The notes: generated from the letters alone by a model not told the origin. A DNA stretch of 64,000 nucleotides from Metridium senile (GCA_949775045.1 OX459106.1:3398727-3462726), one strand, 5' to 3'; positions 25,601 to 38,700 are shown, numbered from the stretch's first letter. A program made the numbers and translations.

Positions 25601-28600
25601 TTAGAGCATTCTGATAAATCCGCAAGATTTTATTTAGAAAAAACTACAAAATCCTACCCAGAATGCAATATGCCCTATAGGGTATTCTGAAAATGTGTCA
25701 AAAAGATCGGGGTTTTCGGCATAAAATGATCGCCTAGACCCTGTTAGTAATGTCTGGGAATATTAGAGCATTCTGATAAATCCGCAAGATTTTATTTAGA
25801 AAAAACTACAAAATCCTACCCAGAATGCAATATGCCCTATAGGGTGATCTGAAAATGTGTCAAAAAGATCTGGGTTTTCGGCATAAAATGATCGCCTAGA
25901 CCCTGTTAGTAATGTCTGGGAATATTAGAGCATTCTGATAAATCCGCAAGATTTTATTTAGAAAAAACTACAAAATCCTACCCAGAATGCAATATGCCCT
26001 ATAGGGTGATCTGAAAATGTGTCAAAAAGATCGCTGTTTTCGGCACAAAATTTTCGCCTAGACCCTGTTAGTAATGTCTGAGAATATTAGAGCATTCTGA
26101 TAAATCCGCAAGATTTTATTTAGAAAAAACTACAAAATTCTACCCAGAATGCAATATGCCCTATAGGGTGATCTGAAAATGTGTCAAAAAGATCTGGGTT
26201 TTCGGCATAAAATGATCGCCTAGACCCTGTTAGTAATGTCTGGGAATATTAGAGCATTCTGATAAATCCGCAAGATTTTATTTAGAAAAAACTACAAAAT
26301 CCTACCCAGAATGCAATACGCCCTATAGGGTGATCTGAAAATGTGTCAAAAAGATCGCTGTTTTCGGCACAAAATTTTCGCCTAGACCCTGTTAGTAATG
26401 TCTGAGAATATTAGAGCATTCTGATAAATCCGCAAGATTTTATTTAGAAAAAACTACAAAATTCTACCCAGAATGCAATATGCCCTATAGGGTATTCTGA
26501 AAATGTGTCAAAAAGATCGGGGTTTTCGGCACAAAAATTTTGCCTAGACCCTGTTAGTAATGTCTGAGAATATTAGAGCATTCTGATAAATCCGCAAGAT
26601 TTTATTTAGAAAAAACTACAAAATCCTACCCAGAATGCAATATGCCCTATAGGGTGATCTGAAAATGTGTCAAAAAGATCGCTGTTTTCGGCACAAAATT
26701 TTCGCCTAGACCCTGTTAGTAATGTCTGAGAATATTAGAGCATTCTGATAAATCCGCAAGATTTTATTTAGAAAAAACTACAAAATTCTACCCAGAATGC
26801 AATATGCCCTATAGGGTATTCTGAAAATGTGTCAAAAAGATCGGGGTTTTCGGCACAAAAATTTTGCCTAGACCCTGTTAGTAATGTCTGAGAATATTAG
26901 AGCATTCTGATAAATCCGCAAGATTTTATTTAGAAAAAACTACAAAATCCTACCCAGAATGCAATATGCCCTATAGGGTGATCTGAAAATGTGTCAAAAA
27001 GATCGGGGTTTTCGGCACAAAATTTTTGCCTAGACCCTGTTAGTAATGTCTGAGAATATTAGAGCATTCTGATAAATCCGCAAGATTTTATTTAGAAAAA
27101 ACTACAAAATCCTACCCAGAATGCAATATGCCCTATAGGGTGATCTGAAAATGTGTCAAAAAGATCTGGGTTTTCGGCATAAAATGATCGCCTAGACCCT
27201 GTTAGTAATGTCTGGGAGTATTAGAGCATTCTGATAAATCCGCAAGATTTTATTTAGAAAAAACTACAAAATCCTACCCAGAATGCAATATGCCCTATAG
27301 GGTGATCTGAAAATGTGTCAAAAAGATCGCTGTTTTCGGCACAAAATTTTCGCCTAGACCCTGTTAGTAATGTCTGAGAATATTAGAGCATTCTGATAAA
27401 TCCGCAAGATTTTATTTAGAAAAAACTACAAAATTCTACCCAGAATGCAATATGCCCTATAGGGTGATCTGAAAATGTGTCAAAAAGTTCTGGGTTTTCG
27501 GCACAAAATTTTTGCCTAGACCCTGTTAGTAATGTCTGAGAATATTAGAGCATTCTGATAAATCCGCAAGATTTTATTTAGAAAAAACTACAAAATCCTA
27601 CCCAGAATGCAATATGCCCTATAGGGTGATGTGAAAATGTGTCAAAAAGATCGGGGTTTTCAACACAAAATTTTCGCCTAGACCCTGTTAGTAATGTCTG
27701 AGAATATTAGAGCATTCTGATCAATCCGCAAGATTTTATTAAGAAAAAACTACAAAATCCTACCCAGAATGCAATATGCCCTATAGGGTGATCGGAAAAT
27801 GTGTCAAAAAATTCTGGGTTTTTGGCACAAAATTTTCGCCTAGACCCTGTTAGTAATGTCTGGGAATATTAGAGCATTCTGATAAATCCGCAAGATTTTA
27901 TTTAGAAAAAACTACAAAATCCTACCCAGAATGCAATATGCCCTATAGGGTATTCTGAAAATGTGTCAAAAAGATCGGGGTTTTCGGCATAAAATGATCG
28001 CCTAGACCCTGTTAGTAATGTCTGGGAATATTAGAGCATTCTGCTAAATCCGCAAGATTTTATTTAGAAAAAACTACAAAATCCTACCCAGAATGCAATA
28101 TGCCCTATAGGGTGATCTGAAAATGTGTCAAAAAGATCTGGGTTTTCGGCATAAAATGATCGCCTAGACCCTGTTAGTAATGTCTGGGAGTATTAGAGCA
28201 TTCTGATAAATCCGCAAGATTTTATTTAGAAAAAACTACAAAATCCTACCCAGAATGCAATATGCCCTATAGGGTGATCTGAAAATGTGTCAAAAAGATC
28301 GCTGTTTTCGGCACAAAATTTTCGCCTAGACCCTGTTAGTAATGTCTGAGAATATTAGAGCATTCTGATAAATCCGCAAGATTTTATTTAGAAAAAACTA
28401 CAAAATTCTACCCAGAATGCAATATGCCCTATAGGGTGATCTGAAAATGTGTCAAAAAGTTCTGGGTTTTCGGCACAAAATTTTTGCCTAGACCCTGTTA
28501 GTAATGTCTGAGAATATTAGAGCATTCTGATAAATCCGCAAGATTTTATTTAGAAAAAACTACAAAATCCTACCCAGAATGCAATATGCCCTATAGGGTG

Positions 28601-31600
28601 ATGTGAAAATGTGTCAAAAAGATCGGGGTTTTCAACACAAAATTTTCGCCTAGACCCTGTTAGTAATGTCTGAGAATATTAGAGCATTCTGATCAATCCG
28701 CAAGATTTTATTAAGAAAAAACTACAAAATCCTACCCAGAATGCAATATGCCCTATAGGGTGATCGGAAAATGTGTCAAAAAATTCTGGGTTTTTGGCAC
28801 AAAATTTTCGCCTAGACCCTGTTAGTAATGTCTGGGAATATTAGAGCATTCTGATAAATCCTCAAGATTTTATTTAGAAAAAACTACAAAATCCTACCCA
28901 GAATGCAATATGCCCTATAGGGTATTCTGAAAATGTGTCAAAAAGATCGGGGTTTTCGGCATAAAATGATCGCCTAGACCCTGTTAGTAATGTCTGGGAA
29001 TATTAGAGCATTCTGCTAAATCCGCAAGATTTTATTTAGAAAAAACTACAAAATCCTACCCAGAATGCAATATGCCCTATAGGGTGATCTGAAAATGTGT
29101 CAAAAAGATCTGGGTTTTCGGCATAAAATGATCGCCTAGACCCTGTTAGTAATGTCTGGGAATATTAGAGCATTCTGATAAATCCGCAAGATTTTATTTA
29201 GAAAAAACTACAAAATCCTACCCAGAATGCAATATGCCCTATAGGGTGATCTGAAAATGTGTCAAAAAGATCGCTGTTTTCGGCACAAAATTTTCGCCTA
29301 GACCCTGTTAGTAATGTCTGGGAATATTAGAGCATTCTGATAAATCCGCAAGATTTTATTTAGAAAAAACTACAAAATTCTACCCAGAATGCAATATGCC
29401 CTATAGGGTATTCTGAAAATGTGTCAAAAAGATCGGGGTTTTCGGCACAAAAATTTTGCCTAGACCCTGTTAGTAATGTCTGGGAATATTAGAGCATTCT
29501 GATAAATCCGCAAGATTTTATTTAGAAAAAACTACAAAATCCTACCCAGAATGCAATATGCCCTATAGGGTGATCTGAAAATGTGTCAAAAAGATCTGGG
29601 TTTTCGGCATAAAATGATCGCCTAGACCCTGTTAGTAATGTCTGGGAATATTAGAGCATTCTGATAAATCCGCAAGATTTTATTTAGAAAAAACTACAAA
29701 ATCCTACCCAGAATGCAATATGCCCTATAGGGTGATCTGAAAATGTGTCAAAAAGATCTGGGTTTTCGGCATAAAATGATCGCCTAGACCCTGTTAGTAA
29801 TGTCTGGGAATATTAGAGCATTCTGATAAATCCGCAAGATTTTATTTAGAAAAAACTACAAAATCCTACCCAGAATGCAATATGCCCAATAGGGTGATCT
29901 GAAAATGTGTCAAAAAGATCGCGGTTTTCGGCACAAAATTTTCGCCTAGACCCTGTTAGTAATGTCTGAGAATATAAGAGCATTCTGATAAATCCGCAAG
30001 ATTTTATTTAGAAAAAACTACAAAATTCTACCCAGAATGCAATATGCCCTATAGGGTGATCTGAAAATGTGTCAAAAAGATCTGGGTTTTCGGCATAAAA
30101 TGATCGCCTAGACCCTGTTAGTAATGTCTGGGAATATTAGAGCATTCTGATAAATCCGCAAGATTTTATTTAGAAAAAACTACAAAATCCTACCCAGAAT
30201 GCAATACGCCCTATAGGGTGATCTGAAAATGTGTCAAAAAGATCGCTGTTTTCGGCACAAAATTTTCGCCTAGACCCTGTTAGTAATGTCTGAGAATATT
30301 AGAGCATTCTGATAAATCCGCAAGATTTTATTTAGAAAAAACTACAAAATTCTACCCAGAATGCAATATGCCCTATAGGGTATTCTGAAAATGTGTCAAA
30401 AAGATTGGGGTTTTCGGCACAAAAATTTTGCCTAGACCCTGTTAGTAATGTCTGGGAATATTAGAGCATTCTGATAAATCCGCAAGATTTTATTTAGAAA
30501 AAACTACAAAATCCTACCCAGAATGCAATATGCCCTATAGGGTGATCTGAAAATGTATCAAAAAGATCGGGGTTTTCGGCACAAAATTTTGCCTAGACCC
30601 TGTTAGTAATGTCTGAGAATATTAGAGCATTCTGATAAATCCGCAAGATTTTATTTAGAAAAAACTACAAAATCCTACCCAGAATGCAATATGCCCTATA
30701 GGGTGATCGGAAAATGTGTCAAAAAGATCTGGGTTTTTGGCACAAAATTTTCGCCTAGACCCTGTTAGTAATGTCTGGGAATATTAGAGCATTCTGATAA
30801 ATCCTCAAGATTTTATTTAGAAAAAACTACAAAATCCTACCCAGAATGCAATATGCCCTATAGGGTATTCTGAAAATGTGTCAAAAAGATCGGGGTTTTC
30901 GGCATAAAATGATCGCCTAGACCCTGTTAGTAATGTCTGGGAATATTAGAGCATTCTGCTAAATCCGCAAGATTTTATTTAGAAAAAACTACAAAATCCT
31001 ACCCAGAATGCAATATGCCCTATAGGGTGATCTGAAAATGTGTCAAAAAGATCTGGGTTTTCGGCATAAAATGATCGCCTAGACCCTGTTAGTAATGTCT
31101 GGGAATATTAGAGCATTCTGATAAATCCGCAAGATTTTATTTAGAAAAAACTACAAAATCCTACCCAGAATGCAATATGCCCTATAGGGTGATCTGAAAA
31201 TGTGTCAAAAAGATCGCTGTTTTCGGCACAAAATTTTCGCCTAGACCCTGTTAGTAATGTCTGGGAATATTAGAGCATTCTGATAAATCCGCAAGATTTT
31301 ATTTAGAAAAAACTACAAAATCCTACCCAGAATGCAATATGCCCTATAGGGTGATCTGAAAATGTGTCAAAAAGATCGGGGTTTTCGGCACAAAATTTTG
31401 CCTAGACCCTGTTAGTAATGTCTGAGAATATTAGAGCATTCTGATAAATCCGCAAGATTTTATTTAGAAAAAACTACAAAATCCTACCCAGAATGCAATA
31501 TGCCCTATAGGGTGATCGGAAAATGTGTCAAAAAGATCTGGGTTTTTGGCACAAAATTTTCGCCTAGACCCTGTTAGTAATGTCTGGGAATATTAGAGCA

Positions 31601-33182
31601 TTCTGATAAATCCTCAAGATTTTATTTAGAAAAAACTACAAAATCCTACCCAGAATGCAATATGCCCTATAGGGTATTCTGAAAATGTGTCAAAAAGATC
31701 GGGGTTTTCGGCATAAAATGATCGCCTAGACCCTGTTAGTAATGTCTGGGAATATTAGAGCATTCTGCTAAATCCGCAAGATTTTATTTAGAAAAAACTA
31801 CAAAATCCTACCCAGAATGCAATATGCCCTATAGGGTGATCTGAAAATGTGTCAAAAAGATCTGGGTTTTCGGCATAAAATGATCGCCTAGACCCTGTTA
31901 GTAATGTCTGGGAATATTAGAGCATTCTGATAAATCCGCAAGATTTTATTTAGAAAAAACTACAAAATCCTACCCAGAATGCAATATGCCCTATAGGGTG
32001 ATCTGAAAATGTTTCAAAAAGATCGCTGTTTTCGGCACAAAATTTTCGCCTAGACCCTGTTAGTAATGTCTGGGAATATTAGAGCATTCTGATAAATCCG
32101 CAAGATTTTATTTAGAAAAAACTACAAAATTCTACCCAGAATGCAATATGCCCTATAGGGTATTCTGAAAATGTGTCAAAAAGATCGGGGTTTTCGGCAC
32201 AAAAATTTTGCCTAGACCCTGTTAGTAATGTCTGGGAATATTAGAGCATTCTGATAAATCCGCAAGATTTTATTTAGAAAAAACTACAAAATCCTACCCA
32301 GAATGCAATATGCCCTATAGGGTGATCTGAAAATGTGTCAAAAAGATCGGGGTTTTCGGCATAAAATGATCGCCTAGACCCTGTTAGTAATGTCTGGGAA
32401 TATTAGAGCATTCTGATAAATCCGCAAGATTTTATTTAGAAAAAACTACAAAATTCTACCCAGAATGCAATATGCCCTATAGGGTGATCTGAAAATGTGT
32501 CAAAAAGATCTGGGTTTTCGGCATAAAATGATCGCCTAGACCCTGTTAGTAATGTCTGGGAATATTAGAGCATTCTGATAAATCCGCAAGATTTTATTTA
32601 GAAAAAACTACAAAATCCTACCCAGAATGCAATATGCCCAATAGGGTGATCTGAAAATGTGTCAAAAAGATCGCTGTTTTCGGCACAAAATTTTCGCCTA
32701 GACCCTGTTAGTAATGTCTGAGAATATAAGAGCATTCTGATAAATCCGCAAGATTTTATTTAGAAAAAACTACAAAATTCTACCCAGAATGCAATATGCC
32801 CTATAGGGTGATCTGAAAATGTGTCAAAAAGATCTGGGTTTTCGGCATAAAATGATCGCCTAGACCCTGTTAGTAATGTCTGGGAATATTAGAGCATTCT
32901 GATAAATCCGCAAGATTTTATTTAGAAAAAACTACAAAATCCTACCCAGAATGCAATACGCCCTATAGGGTGATCTGAAAATGTGTCAAAAAGATCGCTG
33001 TTTTCGGCACAAAATTTTCGCCTAGACCCTGTTAGTAATGTCTGAGAATATTAGAGCATTCTGATAAATCCGCAAGATTTTATTTAGAAAAAACTACAAA
33101 ATTCTACCCAGAATGCAATATGCCCTATAGGGTATTCTGAAAATGTGTCAAAAAGATTGGGGTTTTCGGCACAAAAATTTGC

Positions 33183-34846
33183 CAATATGCCCTATAGGGT
33201 TATCTAAAAATGTGTCAAAAAGATCGGGGTTTTCGGCACAAAATGATCGCCTAGACACTGTTAGTAATGTTTGAGAATATTAGACCATTCTGATAAATCC
33301 GTAAGATTTTATTTAGAAAAAACTACAAAATCCTACCCAGAATGCAATATGGCCTATAGGGTGATCTGAAAATGTGTCAAAAAGATCGAGGTTTTCTGCA
33401 CAAAATGATCGCCTAGACTTTGTTAGTAATGTTTGAGAATATTAGAGCATTCTGATAATTCCGCAAGATTTTATTTAGAAAAAACTACAAAATCCTACCC
33501 AGAATGCAATATGCCCTATAGGGTGATCTGAAAATGTGTCAAAAAGATCGGGACTTTCGGCACAAAATGATCGCCTAGACACTGTTAGTAATGTCTGAGA
33601 ATATTAGAGCATTCTGATAATTCCGCAAGATTTTATTTAGAAAAAACTACAAACTCCTACTCAGAATGCAATATGGCCTATAGGGTGATCTGAAAATGTG
33701 TCAAAAAGATCGGGGCTTTCGGCACAAAATGTTCGCCTAGACCCTGTTAGTGATGTCTGAGAATATAAGAGCATTCTTATAAATCCGCAAGATTTTATTT
33801 AGAAAAAACTACAAAATCCTACCCAGAATGCAATATGGCCTATAGGGTGATCTGAAAATGTGTCAAAAAGATCGAGGTTTTCTGCACAAAATGATCGCCT
33901 AGACTTTGTTAGTAATGTTTGAGAATATTAGAGCATTCCGATAAATCTGCAAGATTTTATTTAGACGAAACTACAATGCAATATGCCATATAGGGTGATC
34001 GGAAAATGTGTCAAAAAGATCGGGGTTTTCGTCACAAAATGATCGCCTAGACCCTGTTAGTAATGTTTGAGAATATTAGAGCATTCTGATAAGTCTGCAA
34101 GATTTTATTTAGAAAAAACTACAAAATCCTACCCAGAATGCAATATGCCCTATAGGGTTATCTGAAAATGTGTCAAAAAGATCGAGGTTTTCGGCACAAA
34201 ATGATCGCCTAGACCCTGTTAGTAATGTTTGAGAATATTAGACCATTCTGATAAATCCGTAAGATTTTATTTAGAAAAAACTACAAAATCCTACCCAGAA
34301 TGCAATATGGCCTATAGGGTGATCTGAAAATGTGTCAAAAAGATCGAGGTTTTCTGCACAAAATGATCGCCTAGACTTTGTTAGTAATGTTTGAGAATAT
34401 TAGAGCATTCTGATAAATCTGCAAGATTTTATTTAGACGAAACTACAATGCAATATGCCCTATAGGGTGATCGGAAAATGTGTCAAAAAGATCGGGGTTT
34501 CCGGCACAAAATGATTTAGAAAAAACTACAAAATCCTACCCAGAATGCAATATGCCCTATAGGGTGATCTGAAAATGTGTCAAAAAGATCGGGGTTTCCG
34601 GCACAAAATGATCGCCTAGACCCTGTTAGTAATGTCTGAGAATATTAGAGCATTCTAATAAATGTGCAAGCTTTTATTTAGAAAAAACTACAAAATCCTA
34701 CCCAGAATGCAATATGGCCTATAGGGTGATCTGAAAATGTGTCAAAAAGATCGGAGTTTTAAGCATAAAATGATCGCCTAGACCCTGTTAGTAATGTCTG
34801 AGAATATTAGAGCATTCTGATAAATCTGCAAGATTTTATTTAGAAA
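33183..34846. repeat. Diverged right flank of the 162-bp satellite
   Basis: The regular array ends abruptly near 33,180, where a monomer is cut in GCACAAAAATTTG and joined to CAATATGCCC of another copy. Beyond this, monomers carry shared older variants (GGCCTATAGGG for GCCCTATAGGG, TTTGAGAATATTAGACC, CCGTAAG). Some lack about 15 bp (TTTAGACGAAACTACAATGC). The copy near 34,500 has lost most of its middle. This is the decay expected at the edge of a satellite array. Confidence 0.93.
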
Positions 34847-36154
34847 CTAGACGCCGTTTCGGCGTGTACTCGCTGCGATAGCAATGTGATTATTCATCTG
34901 CTCCGTGTTGAAATATCAAGAAATGAAAGAACATTTGGAACTGGTTTCTAGACCGGTACTGCGTCTTTATTTGCATGCGTATTGTTCATTTTTTTCTTTT
35001 TGAGATGCTAGTCCGTACGTTTACGCCAAATGATCTATGCGTGAACCACCACTTGCCTCTTCTGCAGGCAACTCTTTACTTTGGGCTTCCTGTGGCAGGA
35101 GAAAAGGTGGGGGAGGGGGTGAGGGAGAGAGAATAACACAAGGAGATATTGGACTTTGGTGTACTCTTCTTTAAGTTTTTATGAACCTATGAGGTACTGA
35201 AAACTCTGGGAGTGTTTTTATTAAATGTTTGCTTTTTAATGACAATCGGTGCAACCTTTTTATAGGAATTCTACTAGGTTCGCGATCACGGGATCGAGTC
35301 GCATGACAATTAATTACACACTATGAATCTACTCTTATAGTAAACAAACTTTGCATAGCGAGATCTTACTTTAGTAATGTTTACTGATGTAGTATAATCA
35401 TTTGTAACATAGTCTACGATATCACTCTGCTTTTAATGAAATGTTTTACTAATTCTTACAATTTACAACATAAACGTGATATTAAAGCTCATTAGCACTA
35501 TGAATGATAGGACGAAGAGAATGAGTACATCTCCAAGTTCAAATAAAATTGCTTCTTTAGTCCAGTACAGAATTAATACAATAAAAATAGTTACTATGTT
35601 TACCACAAGAAGTCCTTTTATTGGTAAGAAACTGTTTTCTTTCGAGCTCAGTACATGCAAGTGTAGTCGCCTGTCAGCTTGTCGATTTAATTCCTTCGAG
35701 GTTATCCTGTCAATATTCTGATTGAATTCTTCATCTTTTTTGCTCTTCTATCCATTAAAGTCATCGTGTTCTGTATTTGTCATGTTATTTGGCAGTTGAG
35801 TCACATTTTCAATACGTGTTTATATAGTCAGTATTCGATAGCTCGTATGATGGGTATCATTCTCAGAATTTCCCATGGTATATTCTATACTGATTCCTTT
35901 GAATTCGCGAAACGACCCATTCCGAAATATACGCTTGAAACCATCTTTTAGTAGGTATTGCGAATAGCGTGTGAATTTGTGTGAAGATCTAGCGTTTGAA
36001 ATACTTCTTTAGCCATTTTGATCCATTTTAAAACATTACGTAATGCTATTACGGCGCACGTGCTTGCCGATTTGTGATTGGTTAAAAACTCGACACTGAC
36101 TAACGAAGAACCACGAAACTCGATGCGTTTTATACATCGCTTGACGCAGCGAGT
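34847..36154. mobile_element. Unclassified 1.3-kb insertion in the satellite
   Basis: The satellite monomer stops at TTTAGAAA and resumes at about 36,155 with AAAAAACTACAATGC. The inserted DNA starts CTAGACGCCGTTTCGGCG and ends CGCTTGACGCAGCGAGT. An ACTCGCTGCG motif near the left end (about 34,868) is inverted at the right end (about 36,144-36,153), a short and imperfect terminal similarity. Inside are a G-rich stretch near 35,100-35,135 and a minus-strand open frame with membrane segments. It could be a mobile element or captured genomic DNA. Confidence 0.6.
35463..35747 (-). CDS. Orphan open frame with predicted membrane segments
   Basis: The frame is open for about 94 codons after an upstream TAG, with no ATG near its start, so it would be a terminal exon or a fragment. 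The N-terminal third is charged (DEEFNQ, SKELNRQADRRL). It is followed by two strongly hydrophobic stretches: LLVVNIVTIFIVLILY, then a segment from about DVLILF to MSFNITFML ending at the stop. That layout resembles the C-terminal end of a polytopic or tail-anchored membrane protein. I do not recognise the family. It lies inside an insertion within satellite DNA, so a captured gene fragment or a chance frame is possible. Confidence 0.3.
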   Translation of the reverse strand, partial: KSKKDEEFNQNIDRITSKELNRQADRRLHLHVLSSKENSFLPIKGLLVVNIVTIFIVLILYWTKEAILFELGDVLILFVLSFIVLMSFNITFML

Positions 36155-37047
36155 AAAAAACTACAATGCAATATGCCCTATAGGCTAATCTGAAAATGTG
36201 TCAAAAAGATCGAGGTTTTCACCACTAAATGATCGCCTAGACCCTGTTAGTAATGTCTGAGAATATTAGAGCATTCTGATAAATCCGCAAGATTTTATTT
36301 AGAAAAAACTACAAAATCCTACCCAGAATGCAATATGCCCTATAGGGTGATCTAAAAATGTGTCAAAAAGATCGGGGTTTTCGGCACAAAATGATCGCCT
36401 AGACCCTGTTAGTAATGTCTGAGAATATTAGAGCATACTGATAAATCCGCAAGATTTTATTTAGAAAAAACTACAAAATCCTACCCAGAATGCAATATGG
36501 CCTATAGGGTGATCTAAAAATGTGTCAAAAAGATCGGGGTTTTCGGCACAAAATGATCGCCTAGACACTGTTAGTAATGTTTGAGAATATTAGACCATTC
36601 TGATAAATCCGTAAGATTTTATTTAGAAAAAACTACAAAATCCTACCCAGAATGCAATATGGCCTATAGGGTGATCTGAAAATGTGTCAAAAAGATCGAG
36701 GTTTTGTGCACAAAATGATCGCCTAGACTTTGTTAGTAATGTTTGAGAATATTAGAGCATTCTGATAAATCTGCAAGATTTTATTTAGACGAAACTACAA
36801 TGCAATATGCCCTATAGGGTGATCGGAAAATGTGTCAAAAAGATCGGGGTTTTCGGCACAAAATGATCGCCTAGACCCTGTTAGTAATGTTTGAGAATAT
36901 TAGAGCATTCTGATAAATCTGCAAGATTTTATTTAGAAGAAACTACAAAATCCTACCCAGAATGCAATATGCCCTATAGGGTTATCTGAAAATGTGTCAA
37001 AAAGATCGGGGTTTTCGGCACAAAATGATCGCCTAGACACTGTTAGT
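36155..37047. repeat. Diverged 162-bp satellite, last copies
   Basis: About five and a half monomers of the older variant type (GGCCTATAGGG, GACACTGTTAGTAATG, CCGTAAG, TTTAGACGAAAC). The last is cut at CACTGTTAGTA near 37,047 and joined directly to the second satellite. Confidence 0.93.
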
Positions 37048-38273
37048 ATAAACTCGTTAAACAAATGGATTTCTTCGGCTCAAACTGATCGCTTGGACCC
37101 TGCCAGTAATGCCTAGAAATATTAGAGCTGTCTGATAATATATAACAATTTTATTTAGAAATAACTACAATTTTTACCCAGAATTCACTGGTGACAAGCA
37201 TGGGGGTGACAAAACTCGTTAAACAAATGTTTTTTTTTTCGGCTCAAACTGATCGCTTGGACCCTGCCAGTAATGTCTAGAAATATTAGAGCTGTCTGAT
37301 AATATATAAAAAATTTATTTAGAAAAAACTACCTTTTTTACCCAGAATTCACTGGTGACAAGCATGGGGTGACAAAACTCGTTAAACAAATGGATTTTTT
37401 CGGCTCAAACTGATCGCTTGGACCCTGCCAGTAATGTCTAGAAATATTAGAGCTGTCTGATAATATGTAAAAATTTTATTTAGAAATAACTACAATTTTT
37501 ACCCAGAATTTACTGGTGACAAGCATGGGGGTGACAAAACTCGTTAAACAAATGGATTTTTTCTTCTCAAACTGATCGCTTGGACCCTGCCAGTAATGTC
37601 TAGAAATATTAGAGCTGTCTGATAATATATAAAAAAAAATATTTAGAAATAACTACCTTTTTTACACAGAATTCACTGGTGACTAGCATGGGGGTGACAA
37701 AACTTGTTAAACAAATGGATTTTTTCTTCTCAAACTGATCGCTTGGACCCTGCCAGTAATGTCTAGAAATATATGAGCTGTCTGATAATATATAAAAATG
37801 TTCTTTAGAAAAAAAACTACCCTTTTTACCCAGAATTCACTGGTGACAAGCATGGGCTGACAAAACTCGTTAAACAAATGGATTTTTTTCGGCTCAAACT
37901 GATCGCTTGGACACTGCCAGTAATGTCTAGAAATATCAGAGCTGTCTGATAATATATAAAAATGTTCTTTAGAAAAAAACTACCTTTTTTACCCAGAATT
38001 CACTGGTGACAAGCATTGGGGTGACAAAACTCGTTAAAAAAATGGATTTTTCCTGCTCAAACTGATGGCTTGGACCCTGCCAGTAATGTCTAGAAATATT
38101 AGAACTGTCTACAAATATTAGAGCGGCCTCATATTGTATAAGGATTTTATTTAGAAAAAAATTACATATCATACCCAGAATTCCCTGGTAACCAACATGG
38201 GGGTGAAATAGCTAGAACGTTAAAAAAAATCGATTTTTTTCGGCTCGAACTGATCGCCTCGACCCTGCTAATA
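37048..38273. repeat. Second, related satellite (about 163 bp)
   Basis: The landmark GATCGCTTGGACCCTGCC recurs at about 37,087, 37,251, 37,412, 37,574, 37,737 and 37,901, spaced 161-164 bp. Half of the unit is clearly homologous to the 162-bp satellite (TGATCGCxTxGACCCTGxxAGTAATG, xGAAATATTAGAGC, TTTTATTTAGAAA and TACCCAGAATxC). The other half (ACTGGTGACAAGCATGGGG, GACAAAACTCGTTAAAC) is unrelated. Copies are diverged, and one near 38,100 has an internal duplication. Confidence 0.9.
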
Positions 38274-38700
38274 AGGGACCGGTCATTATTTATCGCCTTG
38301 GGGGAGGGGCGGAGGATTTTAGGGGGGATTATTCAATTTTCGGGAGTACTAAAGGGGGGATCAGTTGTAATGTACAGCATCAAAAGGAGGGATCCCTCAA
38401 ACAAACAAACAAACAACAAGAAAAACCCTGAAAAACAGCCACGTGTACAATAAAGAACCCAAGGATTTCAGTGGCGATTTTGACTTGCAGGAAATTTATT
38501 TTAAAATCCCCCCCCCCCCCCCCCCTCAAAAGTTAAATGGTCGGCCCCCTATCTAGTAGGGGGGTTCTCTGAAATCATCCCTAGATAGAAAGGGAGATCA
38601 CTGCAATGTATATACTGATGAAGGGGGATCTGCTAAGTTTCACTGTGTCCGAACTAAAATCCTCCAGCCCCCCCCCCCCCCCCCCCCCCCCTCCTCCCGT
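38274..38700. mobile_element. Poly-G/poly-C-rich insertion in the second satellite
   Basis: It begins GGGACCGGTCATTATTTATCG and holds GGGGGAGGGGCGGAGGATTTTAG-type sequence, two poly-C tracts (about 38,508-38,525 and 38,668-38,691) and partly inverted G-rich and C-rich blocks (CGGAGGATTTTAG near the left end, CTAAAATCCTCCAG near the right). The satellite is interrupted at GACCCTGCTAATAA and resumes at GCTAGTAATG, so a target duplication like GCTARTA is likely. I read it as a non-autonomous element of a type common in cnidarians; the family name is unknown to me. Confidence 0.65.

Larger units (their letters stand above)
12230..33182. repeat. 162-bp tandem satellite array, central homogenised block
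   Basis: About 129 monomers of the same 162-bp unit, in the same orientation as before the transposon. Monomers differ by a limited set of recurring variants, and whole blocks are reused. An 810-bp block at about 13,000-13,820 repeats at 13,810-14,630. The variant CAGAACGCAA recurs at 17,398 and 18,856 (1,458 bp apart). CGCTTTTTTCGGC recurs at 19,713 and 20,685, and CAACACAAAATT at 27,661 and 28,633 (both 972 bp apart). All distances are multiples of 162. No coding capacity is seen. Confidence 0.98.
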
